From contig CAWATX010000002.1 in assembly GCA_963785065.1 (NCBI GenBank), positions 682,001-746,000 of the forward strand: 64,000 nt of DNA. The letters are read 5' to 3'. Below, in pieces: positions 52,461-61,331 of this stretch. Origin of the DNA: CAVSRC01 sp963785065. GTDB lineage: Bacteria; Pseudomonadota; Alphaproteobacteria; Rhizobiales; Kaistiaceae. Positions within the stretch are counted from its first letter, which is position 1; each line of letters begins with the position of its first letter. A program made the position numbers and the translations under genes. The notes beneath the pieces were generated by a model. That model had not been told where the DNA came from and made no database searches. It was given only the letters and a program-made list of their open reading frames with translations.

Positions 52461-53407
52461 CGGATGCTCTTCGTGCGCTGGATGATGGCAGGGATCGATA
52501 CGATCAGCACCGCCACGAGGAGGATCACGGTCGCCGCCGCGCCGTAGCCGAGTTTGAACTGGGTGAAGCTCTCCCGGTACATGAAGAAGCCGATGGTCTC
52601 GGTCGAACGCACCGGGCCGCCGCCGGTGAGCACGTAGATGGTGTCGAAGGCGCGCAGGCTGCCGAGCAGATTGATGAAGATGGCCACCCGAACGCCGGGC
52701 ATCGACAATGGCGCGATGATGTGGCGCATGATGTTGAGCGGCCGGGCGCCATCGACATAGGCGGCTTCCAGGACCGTCTTGGGAACCGCCTGGGTGGCGG
52801 CGAAGATGAGGATCAGCGGCAGGCCGGTCTGCGACCAGGAATAGGCGACGATGAGGCACCAGATGGCCGTGTTCGAATCGCCGAGCCAGGGATGGGCGAG
52901 CTGGCCGAGGCCGACCAGTTCGAGCAGCGCATTGAGCAGGCCGCCGGCGTCGGGCCGGTAGATGCCGAGCCAGATGAAGCCGGTCACCGCCTCGGAAATC
53001 CCGAAGGCCGAGAAGATGAGCACGCGCGAGTAGAGCGTCTCCTTCGGCGCCATCGAACAGAGCAGCGCGATGATCCACCCGGCAAGCACCGAGAAGGTGG
53101 TCGTACACGTCGTCCACAGCACCGTGGTCAGCGCCGCCTGACGGAAATTGGCGTCGTTGTAGAGCTGCAGGTAATTGCCGAGGCCGAAGAACTTCGGCGG
53201 ATAGAGACCCCTGATGTCATAGAAGCTCAGCCGGATCGTATCGATGAGCGGATAGATCACGGAAAAGGCGAACAGGATCAGGACCGGGGTCAACAGCAGA
53301 TAGGCAGCCGGAACGTCGCGGATGCGCCATCGATGGGCGGCGGCCAGCTTGCGCCGGCCGCCGACTGCAGTTTCCACCCGTCCCTCTGTGGGGGCGAGAT
53401 CGGTCAT
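52457..53407 (-). CDS. Sugar ABC permease, MalF type
   Basis: A 316-residue permease with EAAYVDGARPLNIMRHIIAP as the EAA loop. The first 30 residues are a polar cytosolic tail; DNA coding for this tail is duplicated (decayed) at 54897-54977. Confidence 0.9.
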   Translation of the reverse strand: MTDLAPTEGRVETAVGGRRKLAAAHRWRIRDVPAAYLLLTPVLILFAFSVIYPLIDTIRLSFYDIRGLYPPKFFGLGNYLQLYNDANFRQAALTTVLWTTCTTTFSVLAGWIIALLCSMAPKETLYSRVLIFSAFGISEAVTGFIWLGIYRPDAGGLLNALLELVGLGQLAHPWLGDSNTAIWCLIVAYSWSQTGLPLILIFAATQAVPKTVLEAAYVDGARPLNIMRHIIAPLSMPGVRVAIFINLLGSLRAFDTIYVLTGGGPVRSTETIGFFMYRESFTQFKLGYGAAATVILLVAVLIVSIPAIIQRTKSIR

Positions 53408-53416
53408 CGACGTCTT

Positions 53417-54724
53417 CTAATCGAACGTCTTGGCCTTGGCTTCGATAGCAGCCGCGACCGCATCGATATTGGCATCGCTCGGATCCTGCAGGAACTTCTG
53501 CAACTGGACGCGGTATTCATCGACCAGATCGCCGGGCAGCAGGTCGCCAAGGACGAACTGCACCTTGGACTTGGAGACGGCGTCCGTCGCCGCCCTCTGA
53601 ACCGGGCCGTAGAGCGAGGTGTCGACCTTGTTGCTCGGCGAGGCGAGGCCGTGGCTGGCAACGATGTCGGCCGCTTCCTTGGTCGACAGCCAGGAGAGGA
53701 AGGCATCGGCCGCTGCCGGGTTGGCGGCGCCGGTGAACTCGGAGAACTCCTTGCTGTCGACGCTGGAGACGTCGTCATGGCCGGCGCCCATGGCCGGGAA
53801 CTGAGTGATGTTGTAGTCGACGCCCTGCTTCAGGCCGTAGCTCGCCTGCGCCCGGTCGTTCAGCCACATGCCGATCATTTCATAGCCGTGCGTTCCGGTC
53901 TTGAGCACGGCATCGGCGGCATTGTCCCAGTCCATGGCGAGCATCTGGTCGGCGCTGCCGCAGCAGCCCGCCTTGAGCAGCTCGGCATACTTCTTCAGCG
54001 CGTTCTTCACCGACGGGTCGGTCCACGGGATCTTGTGCGCGGCAAGCTCGGCCGCCATGTCGACGCCATTGAGGTGCTCGTAGATCGTCTCGAACCATTC
54101 GGTGTGTGCCCACACCTTGGCGCCGATGCCGATCGGCGTCACGTTGATCGCCTGGAGCTTCTTGAAGTTGCCGACGAACTCGTCCCAGGTCTTGGGCTGG
54201 CTGTCGATGCCCGCCTTCTTCATGGTGGCGTCGAGGTAGAACATCGCGCTGCGGTCACCGAAGGTATAGGTGATGCCGTAGAGCTTGCCATCGGTCGAGC
54301 CGAGGCTCTTCCAGGTGTCCGACAGGTTGTCGCCGATCTTGGCGCTGTCCCACAACGGCCCGAGATCCTTGAGCATGCCGGCGTCGGCCAGTTCCTTGCG
54401 GAAGGCCGGCCAGGTGTTGACGAAGATGTCGGCCTTCTCGCCGCTCTGCAGGGCAGCGCGGATGGCGCCGCGCTGGTCGCCCTGAGTGGTCAGGTCGGTG
54501 CGCTTGAAGTGCACGCCGGGATAGGCCTTCTCGAAGGCATCGCCCAGCGCCTTGATCATGTCGAGCTCAGAGCCGGTCGCCCAGTTGAGCAGCACCAGGT
54601 CGCCGGAGGCGGCGTCTGCGGCCCAGGTGGGCGCCGCAAAGCTCAACATGGCGGCCATGCTGACGCCGGCGATCAACGCCCGCCGGCCGATTCCATGCCT
54701 GGATTTCTTGGATTCTTTCATCAT
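53417..54724 (-). CDS. Extracellular solute-binding protein, copy 1
   Basis: A 435-residue cluster-B (family 1) sugar-binding protein. The signal resembles a twin-arginine type (GRRALIAGVSMAAMLSFA), cleaved near WAAD. It starts the permease operon, nine bases before MalF-type gene. It is highly similar along its length to copy 2 at 54978-56282, including upstream DNA. Confidence 0.9.
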   Translation of the reverse strand: MMKESKKSRHGIGRRALIAGVSMAAMLSFAAPTWAADAASGDLVLLNWATGSELDMIKALGDAFEKAYPGVHFKRTDLTTQGDQRGAIRAALQSGEKADIFVNTWPAFRKELADAGMLKDLGPLWDSAKIGDNLSDTWKSLGSTDGKLYGITYTFGDRSAMFYLDATMKKAGIDSQPKTWDEFVGNFKKLQAINVTPIGIGAKVWAHTEWFETIYEHLNGVDMAAELAAHKIPWTDPSVKNALKKYAELLKAGCCGSADQMLAMDWDNAADAVLKTGTHGYEMIGMWLNDRAQASYGLKQGVDYNITQFPAMGAGHDDVSSVDSKEFSEFTGAANPAAADAFLSWLSTKEAADIVASHGLASPSNKVDTSLYGPVQRAATDAVSKSKVQFVLGDLLPGDLVDEYRVQLQKFLQDPSDANIDAVAAAIEAKAKTFD

Positions 54725-54738
54725 TTCCTCCCCATTAA

Positions 54739-54758
54739 GGCAGACTTTAGTGACTGCC
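54739..54758 (-). promoter_or_regulatory. 5' UTR hairpin, copy 1
   Basis: GGCAG and CTGCC form a five-bp stem in the leader of solute-binding gene 1, just upstream of the GGGGAGG ribosome-binding site. The matching hairpin before copy 2 has a seven-bp stem. Confidence 0.4.
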
Positions 54759-54770
54759 GTTTCAATTAAC

Positions 54771-54785
54771 TTGATACGTTGTCAA
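54771..54785. promoter_or_regulatory. Candidate LacI operator, copy 1
   Basis: TTGATACGTTGTCAA, an imperfect dyad TTGA...TCAA with a central CG, 47-61 bp upstream of solute-binding gene 1. The same sequence but for its last base recurs before copy 2. Confidence 0.5.
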
Positions 54786-54896
54786 CTAGCTTAGGACACA
54801 CTCCGCGGACGATACAAGAGCATCAGCGAGCGATTTTTGGAGCCCGGACCCGTACCGGCGGTCGGGCCCCCCAAAGGGGCCGGCGACCGCGACACC

Positions 54897-54977
54897 GGCG
54901 GCCAGCTTCTGCCGGCCGCCGACTGCAGTTCATGCCCGCCTTCTGCCCAGGCGAGGTTGGCCATCGACATCTTCTTC
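54897..54977 (-). pseudogene. Decayed copy of the MalF-type permease 5' end
   Basis: The bases after solute-binding gene 2 match the stretch after gene 1 (53338-53416) and extend into the first codons of the MalF-type permease: MANLAWAEGGHELQSAAG corresponds to MTDLAPTEGRVETAVGG. The rest of the permease is absent. It marks the edge of a tandem duplication. Confidence 0.65.
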
Positions 54978-56282
54978 CTAGTCGAACGTCTTCGCTTTTG
55001 CCTCAAGCGCGGCAGTCACCGCATCAATGCTGGCGTCGCTCGGGTCCTGCAGGAACTTCTGCATCTGGACGCGGTATTCGTCGACCAGATCGCCGGGCAG
55101 CAGATCGCCGAGGACGAACTGGACCTTGGCCTTGGAGACCGCGGCCACCGCGGACGCCTGCACCGGACCATAGAGCGAGGCGTCGACCTTGTTGCTCGGT
55201 GAGGCGAGGCCGTGGCTGGCGACGACATCGGCCGCCTCCTTGGTCGACAGCCACGCGAGGAAGGCATCGGCCGCCGCTGGATTGCTGCCGGTCTTCAGTG
55301 CGTCGAATTCCTTGCTGTCGACGCTGGACACGTCGTCATGGCCGGCGCCCATGGCCGGGAACTGGAAGATGTTGAAGTCGACGCCCTGCTTCAGGCCATA
55401 GGTCGCCTGTGCCCGGTCGTTCAGCCACATGCCGATCAGCTCGTAGCCGTACGCATCGGCCTTGAACAACGCATCGGATGCCGTGTCCCAATGCATGGCG
55501 AGCATCGATTCGGCAGAGCCGCAGCAGCCGTCCTTGAGCAGCTCGGCATACTTCTTGAACGCATTCTTCACCGAGGGATCGGTCCACGGGATCTTGTGCG
55601 CGGTCAGGTCGGCGGCCATCTCGATGCCATTCAGGTGCTCGTAGATGGTCTCGAACCACTCGGTGTGCGACCAGATCTTGGCGCCGATGGCAATCGGCGT
55701 CACATCGATCTTCTTGAGCTTGTCGAAACTGGCGACGAATTCGTCCCAGGTCGTGGGCATGGCATCGATGCCCGCCTTCTTCATCGTGGCGGTCTTGTAG
55801 AAGATCGCGCTGCGGTCACCGAAGGTATAGGTGATGCCGTAGACCTTGCCGTCGATCGAGCCGAGATCCTTCCAGGCGCCCGACAGGTTGTCGCCGATCT
55901 TGGCACTGTCCCACAGCGGCCCGAGATCGCGCAGCATGCCGGCCCCGACCAACTCCTTGCGGAAGGCCGGCCAGGTGTTGATGAGCAGATCGGCCTTTTC
56001 GCCGCTCTGCAGTGCCGCGCGGATGGCACCGCGCTGGTCGCCCTGGACCGTCAGGTCGGTGCGCTTGAAGTGAACGCCCGGGTAGGCCTTCTCGAAGGCA
56101 TCGCCCAGCGCCTTAATCATGTCCAGTTCCGACCCGCTTGCCCAGTTGAGCAGTACCAGGTCGCCAGAGACAGCATCTGCCGCCCAACCCGGCGCTCCGA
56201 AGGCCAGTACCGCAGCCACAGCAGTGCCAGCGATCAGCGCCCGCCGACCGATTCTGGACGTGGCTTTCCTGTGTTCTTGCAT
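54978..56282 (-). CDS. Extracellular solute-binding protein, copy 2
   Basis: A 434-residue paralogue of copy 1 with the same signal type (GRRALIAGTAVAAVLAFG) and near-identical core (GDLVLLNWASGSELDMIKAL). Differences concentrated in some loops (for example FKADAYGYELIG against LKTGTHGYEMIG) may give a different ligand range. First gene at the 5' end of the locus. Confidence 0.9.
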   Translation of the reverse strand: MQEHRKATSRIGRRALIAGTAVAAVLAFGAPGWAADAVSGDLVLLNWASGSELDMIKALGDAFEKAYPGVHFKRTDLTVQGDQRGAIRAALQSGEKADLLINTWPAFRKELVGAGMLRDLGPLWDSAKIGDNLSGAWKDLGSIDGKVYGITYTFGDRSAIFYKTATMKKAGIDAMPTTWDEFVASFDKLKKIDVTPIAIGAKIWSHTEWFETIYEHLNGIEMAADLTAHKIPWTDPSVKNAFKKYAELLKDGCCGSAESMLAMHWDTASDALFKADAYGYELIGMWLNDRAQATYGLKQGVDFNIFQFPAMGAGHDDVSSVDSKEFDALKTGSNPAAADAFLAWLSTKEAADVVASHGLASPSNKVDASLYGPVQASAVAAVSKAKVQFVLGDLLPGDLVDEYRVQMQKFLQDPSDASIDAVTAALEAKAKTFD

Positions 56283-56299
56283 GGTCGTCTCCCCAATCA

Positions 56300-56319
56300 G
56301 GCAGCCTTGAGTGGCTGCC
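56300..56319 (-). promoter_or_regulatory. 5' UTR hairpin, copy 2
   Basis: GGCAGCC and GGCTGCC form a seven-bp stem with a six-base loop in the leader of solute-binding gene 2, followed by TGATTGGGGAGA. Equivalent to 54739-54758. Confidence 0.45.
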
Positions 56320-56331
56320 GTTTCATTTTAA

Positions 56332-56346
56332 TTGATACGTTGTCAT
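56332..56346. promoter_or_regulatory. Candidate LacI operator, copy 2
   Basis: TTGATACGTTGTCAT, the same dyad as at 54771 with one base changed, 50-64 bp upstream of gene 2. Conservation after duplication, while the flanks have diverged, supports function. Confidence 0.5.
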
Positions 56347-56856
56347 CTATTTTAGGTGGAGTCGGCTGCCCCTGCAAGAACGCCAACGCCGCACTTCTGC
56401 CGCCGCACAACCGGAGGACGGCCGGCGACAGCAGCCAACCGCCGGCGGGCGGCCGTCAAACAAAGCCTGTGGAGTGAAATGCGGCGCCTGCGACGCGCCC
56501 GCGACATGCGCCCATGGGCAAGGCCCCCGCGCTCTGCGGCGTATAAACGGACCCCGCCGCACGCTGTTGTGTCAGGCGGGGCCGTCCCTCATGTGAGGCT
56601 TTTCCGGTTCACGACCGGGAAATCGGACTTGCGTCCGTATGTCAGCGATTTGATTGTCTGATTTTAGGCCCCAACTAGCGGGGCCGGTCGCAGCCCGGCG
56701 GAGACATGCTTTGGCATCCTCCTGTCTAGCGTTGGCAAGGGACGAGCAATCGAGCCCGCCTGATTTCTAATGTGGACCTCTGTGCGCTGCAGTCAAGCGG
56801 CAATCGCCGACACGCTGCGCCGGCATCGCGCCCGCGGTTGACACGTCGCCTGGGTC

Positions 56857-57585
56857 GTGTCGTTTTTTTGGGTGCTGGGGCTGAGTCTGGACAAGTCAGT
56901 GAAAGGAACGAGCGAACGGACCGCGGTAAAACCGCGGACCAAGCGCAAAGCCGCGACGGGCACACGCAATCCCGTCCGCACCAAGGCCGCCATCCTTTCG
57001 GCAGCGACGGGCATCTTCGCCGAGAAGGGATTCGGCGGCGCCCGCGTCGACGACATCGCCGCCCGTGCCGCCATCAACAAGCGCATGCTCTATCACTACT
57101 TCGGCGACAAGGAGGCCCTCTACATGGCCGTCCTCGAAGCCGCCTATTCGGGCATCCGCCTGGCCGAGGCGGACCTCAGACTGGCCGAGCGCGATCCGGA
57201 AGAGGCGATGCGCCAGCTCACCGCATTCACCTGGAACTATTTTCTCGAGCACCCGGAATTCCTCAGCCTGCTCAACACCGAAAACCTCATGCAGGGCAAG
57301 TATGTGCGCGCCTCGAAGCGCATCATCGCTCTCCATTCGCCGATGATCGCGCTCATCCGCGACACGCTCGACGAGGGCGTCAAGGCCGGCAAGTTCCGCG
57401 CCGGCATCGACCCGGTCGAACTCTATATCAGCATCGCCGGGCTCGGCTTCTTCTATCTCTCCAATCGCTGGACGCTGTCGGCGATCTTCCGGCGCAACCT
57501 CGCCAAGCCGGCTGAGCTGTCCCGCCGCGGCGAGCACATCGTCGACGTCATCATGGCCTATCTGCGCCCGGCCGCGCCCGCCTGA
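56857..57585 (+). CDS. TetR family regulator
   Basis: A TetR-type repressor of up to 242 residues: helix-turn-helix at about 43-85 (AAILSAATGIFAEKGFGGARVDDIAARAAINKRMLYHYF) and a TetR_C-like ligand domain. The start is uncertain: GTG 56857 gives the longest form, GTG 56899 gives 228 residues and no tract of odd hydrophobic residues. It may act on the palindromes at 59668 and 59926. Confidence 0.85.
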   Translation: MSFFWVLGLSLDKSVKGTSERTAVKPRTKRKAATGTRNPVRTKAAILSAATGIFAEKGFGGARVDDIAARAAINKRMLYHYFGDKEALYMAVLEAAYSGIRLAEADLRLAERDPEEAMRQLTAFTWNYFLEHPEFLSLLNTENLMQGKYVRASKRIIALHSPMIALIRDTLDEGVKAGKFRAGIDPVELYISIAGLGFFYLSNRWTLSAIFRRNLAKPAELSRRGEHIVDVIMAYLRPAAPA

Positions 57586-57587
57586 AT

Positions 57588-58457
57588 TCAGCAGGCGGTG
57601 TGGTAGCGCTCGATCGCGGTCGCGATGACCTCGTCGATGGAGCGCTTGCCCCAGGCGTTGGACAGCACCTCCACCTCGCAGGCGATGTCGGGCACCAGCG
57701 CCTCGACGCTCTCGCGCAGCCGGGCGATCTCGATGACGCCGTCGCCCATCATGCCGCGGTCGAGCAGCAGGTCGACGGTCGGCACCAGCCAGTCGCAGAC
57801 GTGGAAGGCCAGCAGGCGGTCGGCCCCCATGCGGGCGATCTGCGCGTAGACTTCGTAGTCCCACCACACATGGTAGACATCGAGTGCGATGCCGAGGCCG
57901 CGCGCACGGCCGGGATCGAGTTCGTCGCAGAGGTCGAGCGCCTGCCGCAGCGTGTTCACCGCGCAGCGCTCCGCCGCCATCATCGGATGCAGCGGTTCGA
58001 GCGCCAGCTTCATGCCGTTGGCCTCGGCATAGTCGAGCACCTCCGCCATGCCGTCGCGGATCTGGGCGCGCGCCGCCGCGATGTCCTTCGACGGCGCCGA
58101 GCCCTGCCGCGAGAACTGCGGCAGGCCGCCGGCAACGATCACCAGGCAGGGTGCGCCGAGCGCCAGCGCCTCGTCGACGGCGCGGCGATTGTCGTCGCGG
58201 ACGTCGCTGTAGCGGCCCGCATCGGCCGGAAACAGGCCGCCGCGGCAATATCCCGACAGGCGGAAGCCGCCATCGCTGAGTGCCTTGACCGCACGGTCGA
58301 GGCCGACCGCGGCGATCTGATCGCGCCACGGCGAGACCTGCGAGACGCCATGGCGCTTCGCCGCCTCGACAATGGCGAGGAAATCGCCCTGCGCCCGCAC
58401 GGTTGCGGTATTGAGCGAGAAATAGCGCAGCGCGCTGTCGGCCGAGAGGTCGCGCAT
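57588..58457 (-). CDS. Sugar phosphate isomerase/epimerase family (xylose-isomerase-like TIM barrel)
   Basis: A 289-residue TIM-barrel protein. ALEPLHP, ALDVYHVWWD, FHVCDW and CEVEVLS carry the Glu/His/Asp/Glu metal ligands of the AP-endonuclease-2-like family. It follows the Gfo/Idh/MocA gene by 17 bp; inositol or ketose catabolism is plausible. It faces the TetR gene end to end, two bases apart. Confidence 0.85.
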   Translation of the reverse strand: MRDLSADSALRYFSLNTATVRAQGDFLAIVEAAKRHGVSQVSPWRDQIAAVGLDRAVKALSDGGFRLSGYCRGGLFPADAGRYSDVRDDNRRAVDEALALGAPCLVIVAGGLPQFSRQGSAPSKDIAAARAQIRDGMAEVLDYAEANGMKLALEPLHPMMAAERCAVNTLRQALDLCDELDPGRARGLGIALDVYHVWWDYEVYAQIARMGADRLLAFHVCDWLVPTVDLLLDRGMMGDGVIEIARLRESVEALVPDIACEVEVLSNAWGKRSIDEVIATAIERYHTAC

Positions 58458-58474
58458 GTCACACGGCCCGCCCC

Positions 58475-59623
58475 TCAGCCGGCGCCGGCGAGGTCGATCC
58501 AGCGCCGTTCGCTTGCACTTCTTTGTGCCGCCTCGACCAGTTCCAGCCCCTTGGCGCCCTCACGCAGCGAGTAGGCGAACGGCCGATCTTCGGCAACGTG
58601 GCAGATGAACATCTCCCACTGGGCGCGGAAGCCGTTGGGATAGGGTTCGCTCTCCGGCACCTCCAGCCAGTCGGCGCGGAAATCGTGGGTGCGCTTCTCG
58701 TCCGGGTTCCATACCGGCCGCGGCGTGGCGACGCGCGGCTGCACCTTGCAGGAATGCAGGCCGGCGACCGCCGAACCATGGGTGCCGTCGACCTGGAAGA
58801 CGACCAGATCGTCGCGATAGACGCGCGTCACCCAGGAGAAATTGATGGTGGCAATGACGCCGCCGTCGAGAACGAAGGTGGCGAAGGCGGCGTCGTCGGC
58901 GGTCGCCTTGTACGGCTTGCCGGCCTCGTCCCAGCGCTCCGGGATATGGGTGGTGGAGAGGCACGAAACGCTTTTCACCGCGCCGAACAGATGGTCGAGC
59001 ACGTAGCGCCAGTGGCACATCATGTCGAGGACGATGCCGCCGCCCTCTTCGGCGCGATAGTTCCACGAGGGCCGCTGGATGGGCTGCAGATCGCCTTCGA
59101 AGACCCAGTAGCCGAACTCGCTCCTCACCGCCAGCATGCGCCCGAAGAAGCCGCCCTGGCGCAGCATGGCGAGCTTCTTGAGGCCGGGCAGGAACAGCTT
59201 GTCCATGACCACGCCGTTCTTGACGCCGGCCTTCTCGGCCAGTTCCGCCACCCGGACAGCTTCGGCGAAGCTGGTCGCCGTCGGCTTCTCGCAATAGACG
59301 TGCTTGCCGGCGGCTATGGCGCGCGCCAGGAGGTCCGGGCGCATCTGCGTCGTCCCGGCATCGAAGAAGACGGTGTCGTCTTCATTGGCGAGTGCGGCGT
59401 CGAGATCGGTGGTCCAGCGCTCCACGCCATGGGCGCGCGCCAGCGCTGCGACCTTTTCCGGGTTGCGTCCGACCAGGATCGGGTCCGGCATCACCCGCTC
59501 GCCGTTGGCAAGCGCCACGCCGCCATCGGCGCGGATCGCCAGGATCGACCGGATCAGATGCTGATTCATCCCCATGCGCCCGGTGACGCCGTTCATGATG
59601 ACACCAAGCCGGTGGCTGGCCAT
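58475..59623 (-). CDS. Gfo/Idh/MocA family oxidoreductase
   Basis: A 382-residue NAD(P)-dependent sugar dehydrogenase. The N-terminal Rossmann region, the EKPTATS segment with the catalytic Lys and a C-terminal beta sheet are typical. First gene of the minus operon, divergent from the transporter operon. The substrate is unknown. Confidence 0.87.
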   Translation of the reverse strand: MASHRLGVIMNGVTGRMGMNQHLIRSILAIRADGGVALANGERVMPDPILVGRNPEKVAALARAHGVERWTTDLDAALANEDDTVFFDAGTTQMRPDLLARAIAAGKHVYCEKPTATSFAEAVRVAELAEKAGVKNGVVMDKLFLPGLKKLAMLRQGGFFGRMLAVRSEFGYWVFEGDLQPIQRPSWNYRAEEGGGIVLDMMCHWRYVLDHLFGAVKSVSCLSTTHIPERWDEAGKPYKATADDAAFATFVLDGGVIATINFSWVTRVYRDDLVVFQVDGTHGSAVAGLHSCKVQPRVATPRPVWNPDEKRTHDFRADWLEVPESEPYPNGFRAQWEMFICHVAEDRPFAYSLREGAKGLELVEAAQRSASERRWIDLAGAG

Positions 59624-59667
59624 GTGCCCCTCCCTTGGCCCTCGAGCACGCGCCGGAAGGCAATCTA

Positions 59668-59685
59668 AGTAACAAGATAGTTACT
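59668..59685. promoter_or_regulatory. Palindromic operator 1, AGTAAC-N6-GTTACT
   Basis: A perfect six-bp inverted repeat around AAGATA, 45 bp upstream of the Gfo/Idh/MocA start. The same half-sites recur at 59926. Confidence 0.55.
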
Positions 59686-59925
59686 ATTGCCGCGCCGCCG
59701 GACTGTCAATTGCGCCGCGCGTCGACCGCATGCCGTCGATTGCATTGATGCTCATGTCCGACGCTTGCGCTCGGCGTGGATAGTGTGTCCTATTGGTATG
59801 GAAGTTTGGTATGGAAATTTGCATGTGCATGCGCGCGGACCGTCGAGCGCACACGGCACGGCTATCTTTGTCGCAAGATGGCCGGCGCTTGCCCATGGAC
59901 CGTTGGAATTGCGGGCTTGCCGGCA

Positions 59926-59943
59926 AATAACTAACGGGTTACT
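59926..59943. promoter_or_regulatory. Palindromic operator 2, AATAAC-N6-GTTACT
   Basis: The same dyad with one base changed, 71-88 bp upstream of the solute-binding gene. Each divergent operon thus has one site, implying a shared regulator, possibly the TetR protein at 56.9 kb or a regulator outside the window. Confidence 0.5.
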
Positions 59944-60013
59944 TTTCTTCACGGCCGCTTTGGGGAGGGCGCGCCAGTGATTCTGACGTAACGGGAATCT
60001 AGGGAGGAAGAAC

Positions 60014-61312
60014 ATGACCAACCGCATTACGCGGCGCACTTTTGGTGGGCTGATGGCCTCCGGCGCGTCGCTCGCCGTTCTGGCTTCGACCGACGGCCTC
60101 GCCTTTGCCGACGAGCGTATTCGCCTGATCTGGTGGGGCAATCCCGAGCGCGACAAGCGCACGCTCGCCGTGGTTGACCTCTACCAGAAGGAAAACGCCG
60201 GCGTCACGGTGGCCCCGGAGAACTACGGCTGGAACGACTATTGGCAGAAGCTCGGCACCATGGCAGCCGGCAGGAACCTGCCCGACGTCATTCAGATGGA
60301 CTACCGCTACATCTTCGAGTACGCGCGCCGCGGCCAGATCGCCGACCTGCAGCCCTTCATGGGCAAGGAGCTTGATCTCGCCGATTTCGACAAGTCGCAA
60401 CTCGACAGCGGCAAGGTCGACGACAAGCTGTATGGCATCTCGATGGGTGCCAACTCCATGTCGTACATCTACAACAAGACCGCGACGGACAAGCTCGGCG
60501 TCACCCTGCCCGATCCGACCAAATGGACCTTTGACGATCTCATTGCCATCGGCAAGGACACCAAGGGCAAGCTCGGCGACGGCATGTACCTGATCACCAA
60601 TCAGGGCTTCCAGGAGCCGGGCCTCGAGAGCTGGATGCGCCAGCGCGGCAAGGAACTCTACACGGCCGACGGCAAGCTTGCCTACGAGCTCGACGACCTC
60701 ACGGCGTACTATGAGTTCTGGTACAAGATGCTCGAGGCCGGCTGGACGCCGCCGCCAGACCTGCAGGCCCAGGCAGGCACCGGCAAGATGCAGGACATGA
60801 TGATCATCACCGGGCACGCGCTGTTCGATTTCCTGCATTCCAACCAGCTGGTCGCCGCTCAGGACCTGATCAAGGACGAGCTCGGCATCACCATGGTGCC
60901 CAATCAGGCCAACGACACCAAGCGCCCCGGCCAGTACATGAAGCCGTCGATGCTGCTGTCGATGGCCGAGACCTCCGGCGACAAGTCCGGCGCGGCCAAG
61001 CTCATCAACTTCTTCATCACCGACGAGGGCGCCAACGACATCCTGCTCATCGAGCGCGGTGTCCCGGGTGACGCCAGCGTGCGCAAGCACATCCTGGCCA
61101 ACCTGAACCCGACCGAGGCCAAGATCATCAACTATCTCAACATCGTGGCCACCTCGGTCAGCCCGTTGCCGCCGCCGCCGCCGAAGGGCGCCGGCGAGAT
61201 ATCGCGCAACACGCAACCGGTCTGGGAGTCGATCGCCTTCAAGCAGAAGACCGTCGAGCAGGCTGCGAAGGAGTTCTACGCCTTCTGCAAGCAGACCCTC
61301 GAACGCTCCTGA
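60014..61312 (+). CDS. Extracellular solute-binding protein, Tat-type signal
   Basis: A 432-residue family 1 sugar-binding protein. TRRTFGG at residues 6-12 is a twin-arginine motif, with the leader ending near AFADE. GGAGG lies ten bases upstream of the ATG. First gene of the plus-strand operon. A PPPPP stretch occurs near residue 383. Confidence 0.9.
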   Translation: MTNRITRRTFGGLMASGASLAVLASTDGLAFADERIRLIWWGNPERDKRTLAVVDLYQKENAGVTVAPENYGWNDYWQKLGTMAAGRNLPDVIQMDYRYIFEYARRGQIADLQPFMGKELDLADFDKSQLDSGKVDDKLYGISMGANSMSYIYNKTATDKLGVTLPDPTKWTFDDLIAIGKDTKGKLGDGMYLITNQGFQEPGLESWMRQRGKELYTADGKLAYELDDLTAYYEFWYKMLEAGWTPPPDLQAQAGTGKMQDMMIITGHALFDFLHSNQLVAAQDLIKDELGITMVPNQANDTKRPGQYMKPSMLLSMAETSGDKSGAAKLINFFITDEGANDILLIERGVPGDASVRKHILANLNPTEAKIINYLNIVATSVSPLPPPPPKGAGEISRNTQPVWESIAFKQKTVEQAAKEFYAFCKQTLERS

Positions 61313-61331
61313 CGTCCGGGGCCTGTCACTC

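Larger units (their letters stand above)
56283..56856. other. 574-bp spacer between solute-binding gene 2 and the TetR gene
   Basis: It holds the leader, hairpin and operator of gene 2 at the left, a hairpin GGCCCC/GGGGCC at 56667-56685, and a TTGACA at 56838-56843 that may serve the TetR gene. No further gene was recognised. Confidence 0.5.
59624..60013. other. 390-bp divergent control region
   Basis: Holds promoters of both operons and two 18-bp palindromes near its two ends (59668-59685 and 59926-59943). The middle, about 240 bp, shows nothing recognisable. Confidence 0.5.

Noticed and set aside
54855..54885. GGCCCC...GGGGCC hairpin between the two binding-protein genes
   Set aside because: It may be a terminator for copy 2, but there is no T tract and it lies in decayed duplicated sequence; too weak to annotate.
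56600..56620. GGTTCACGACC, similar to a tRNA T-arm
   Set aside because: The invariant A at position 58 is C, and no acceptor or anticodon arms can be fitted around it.
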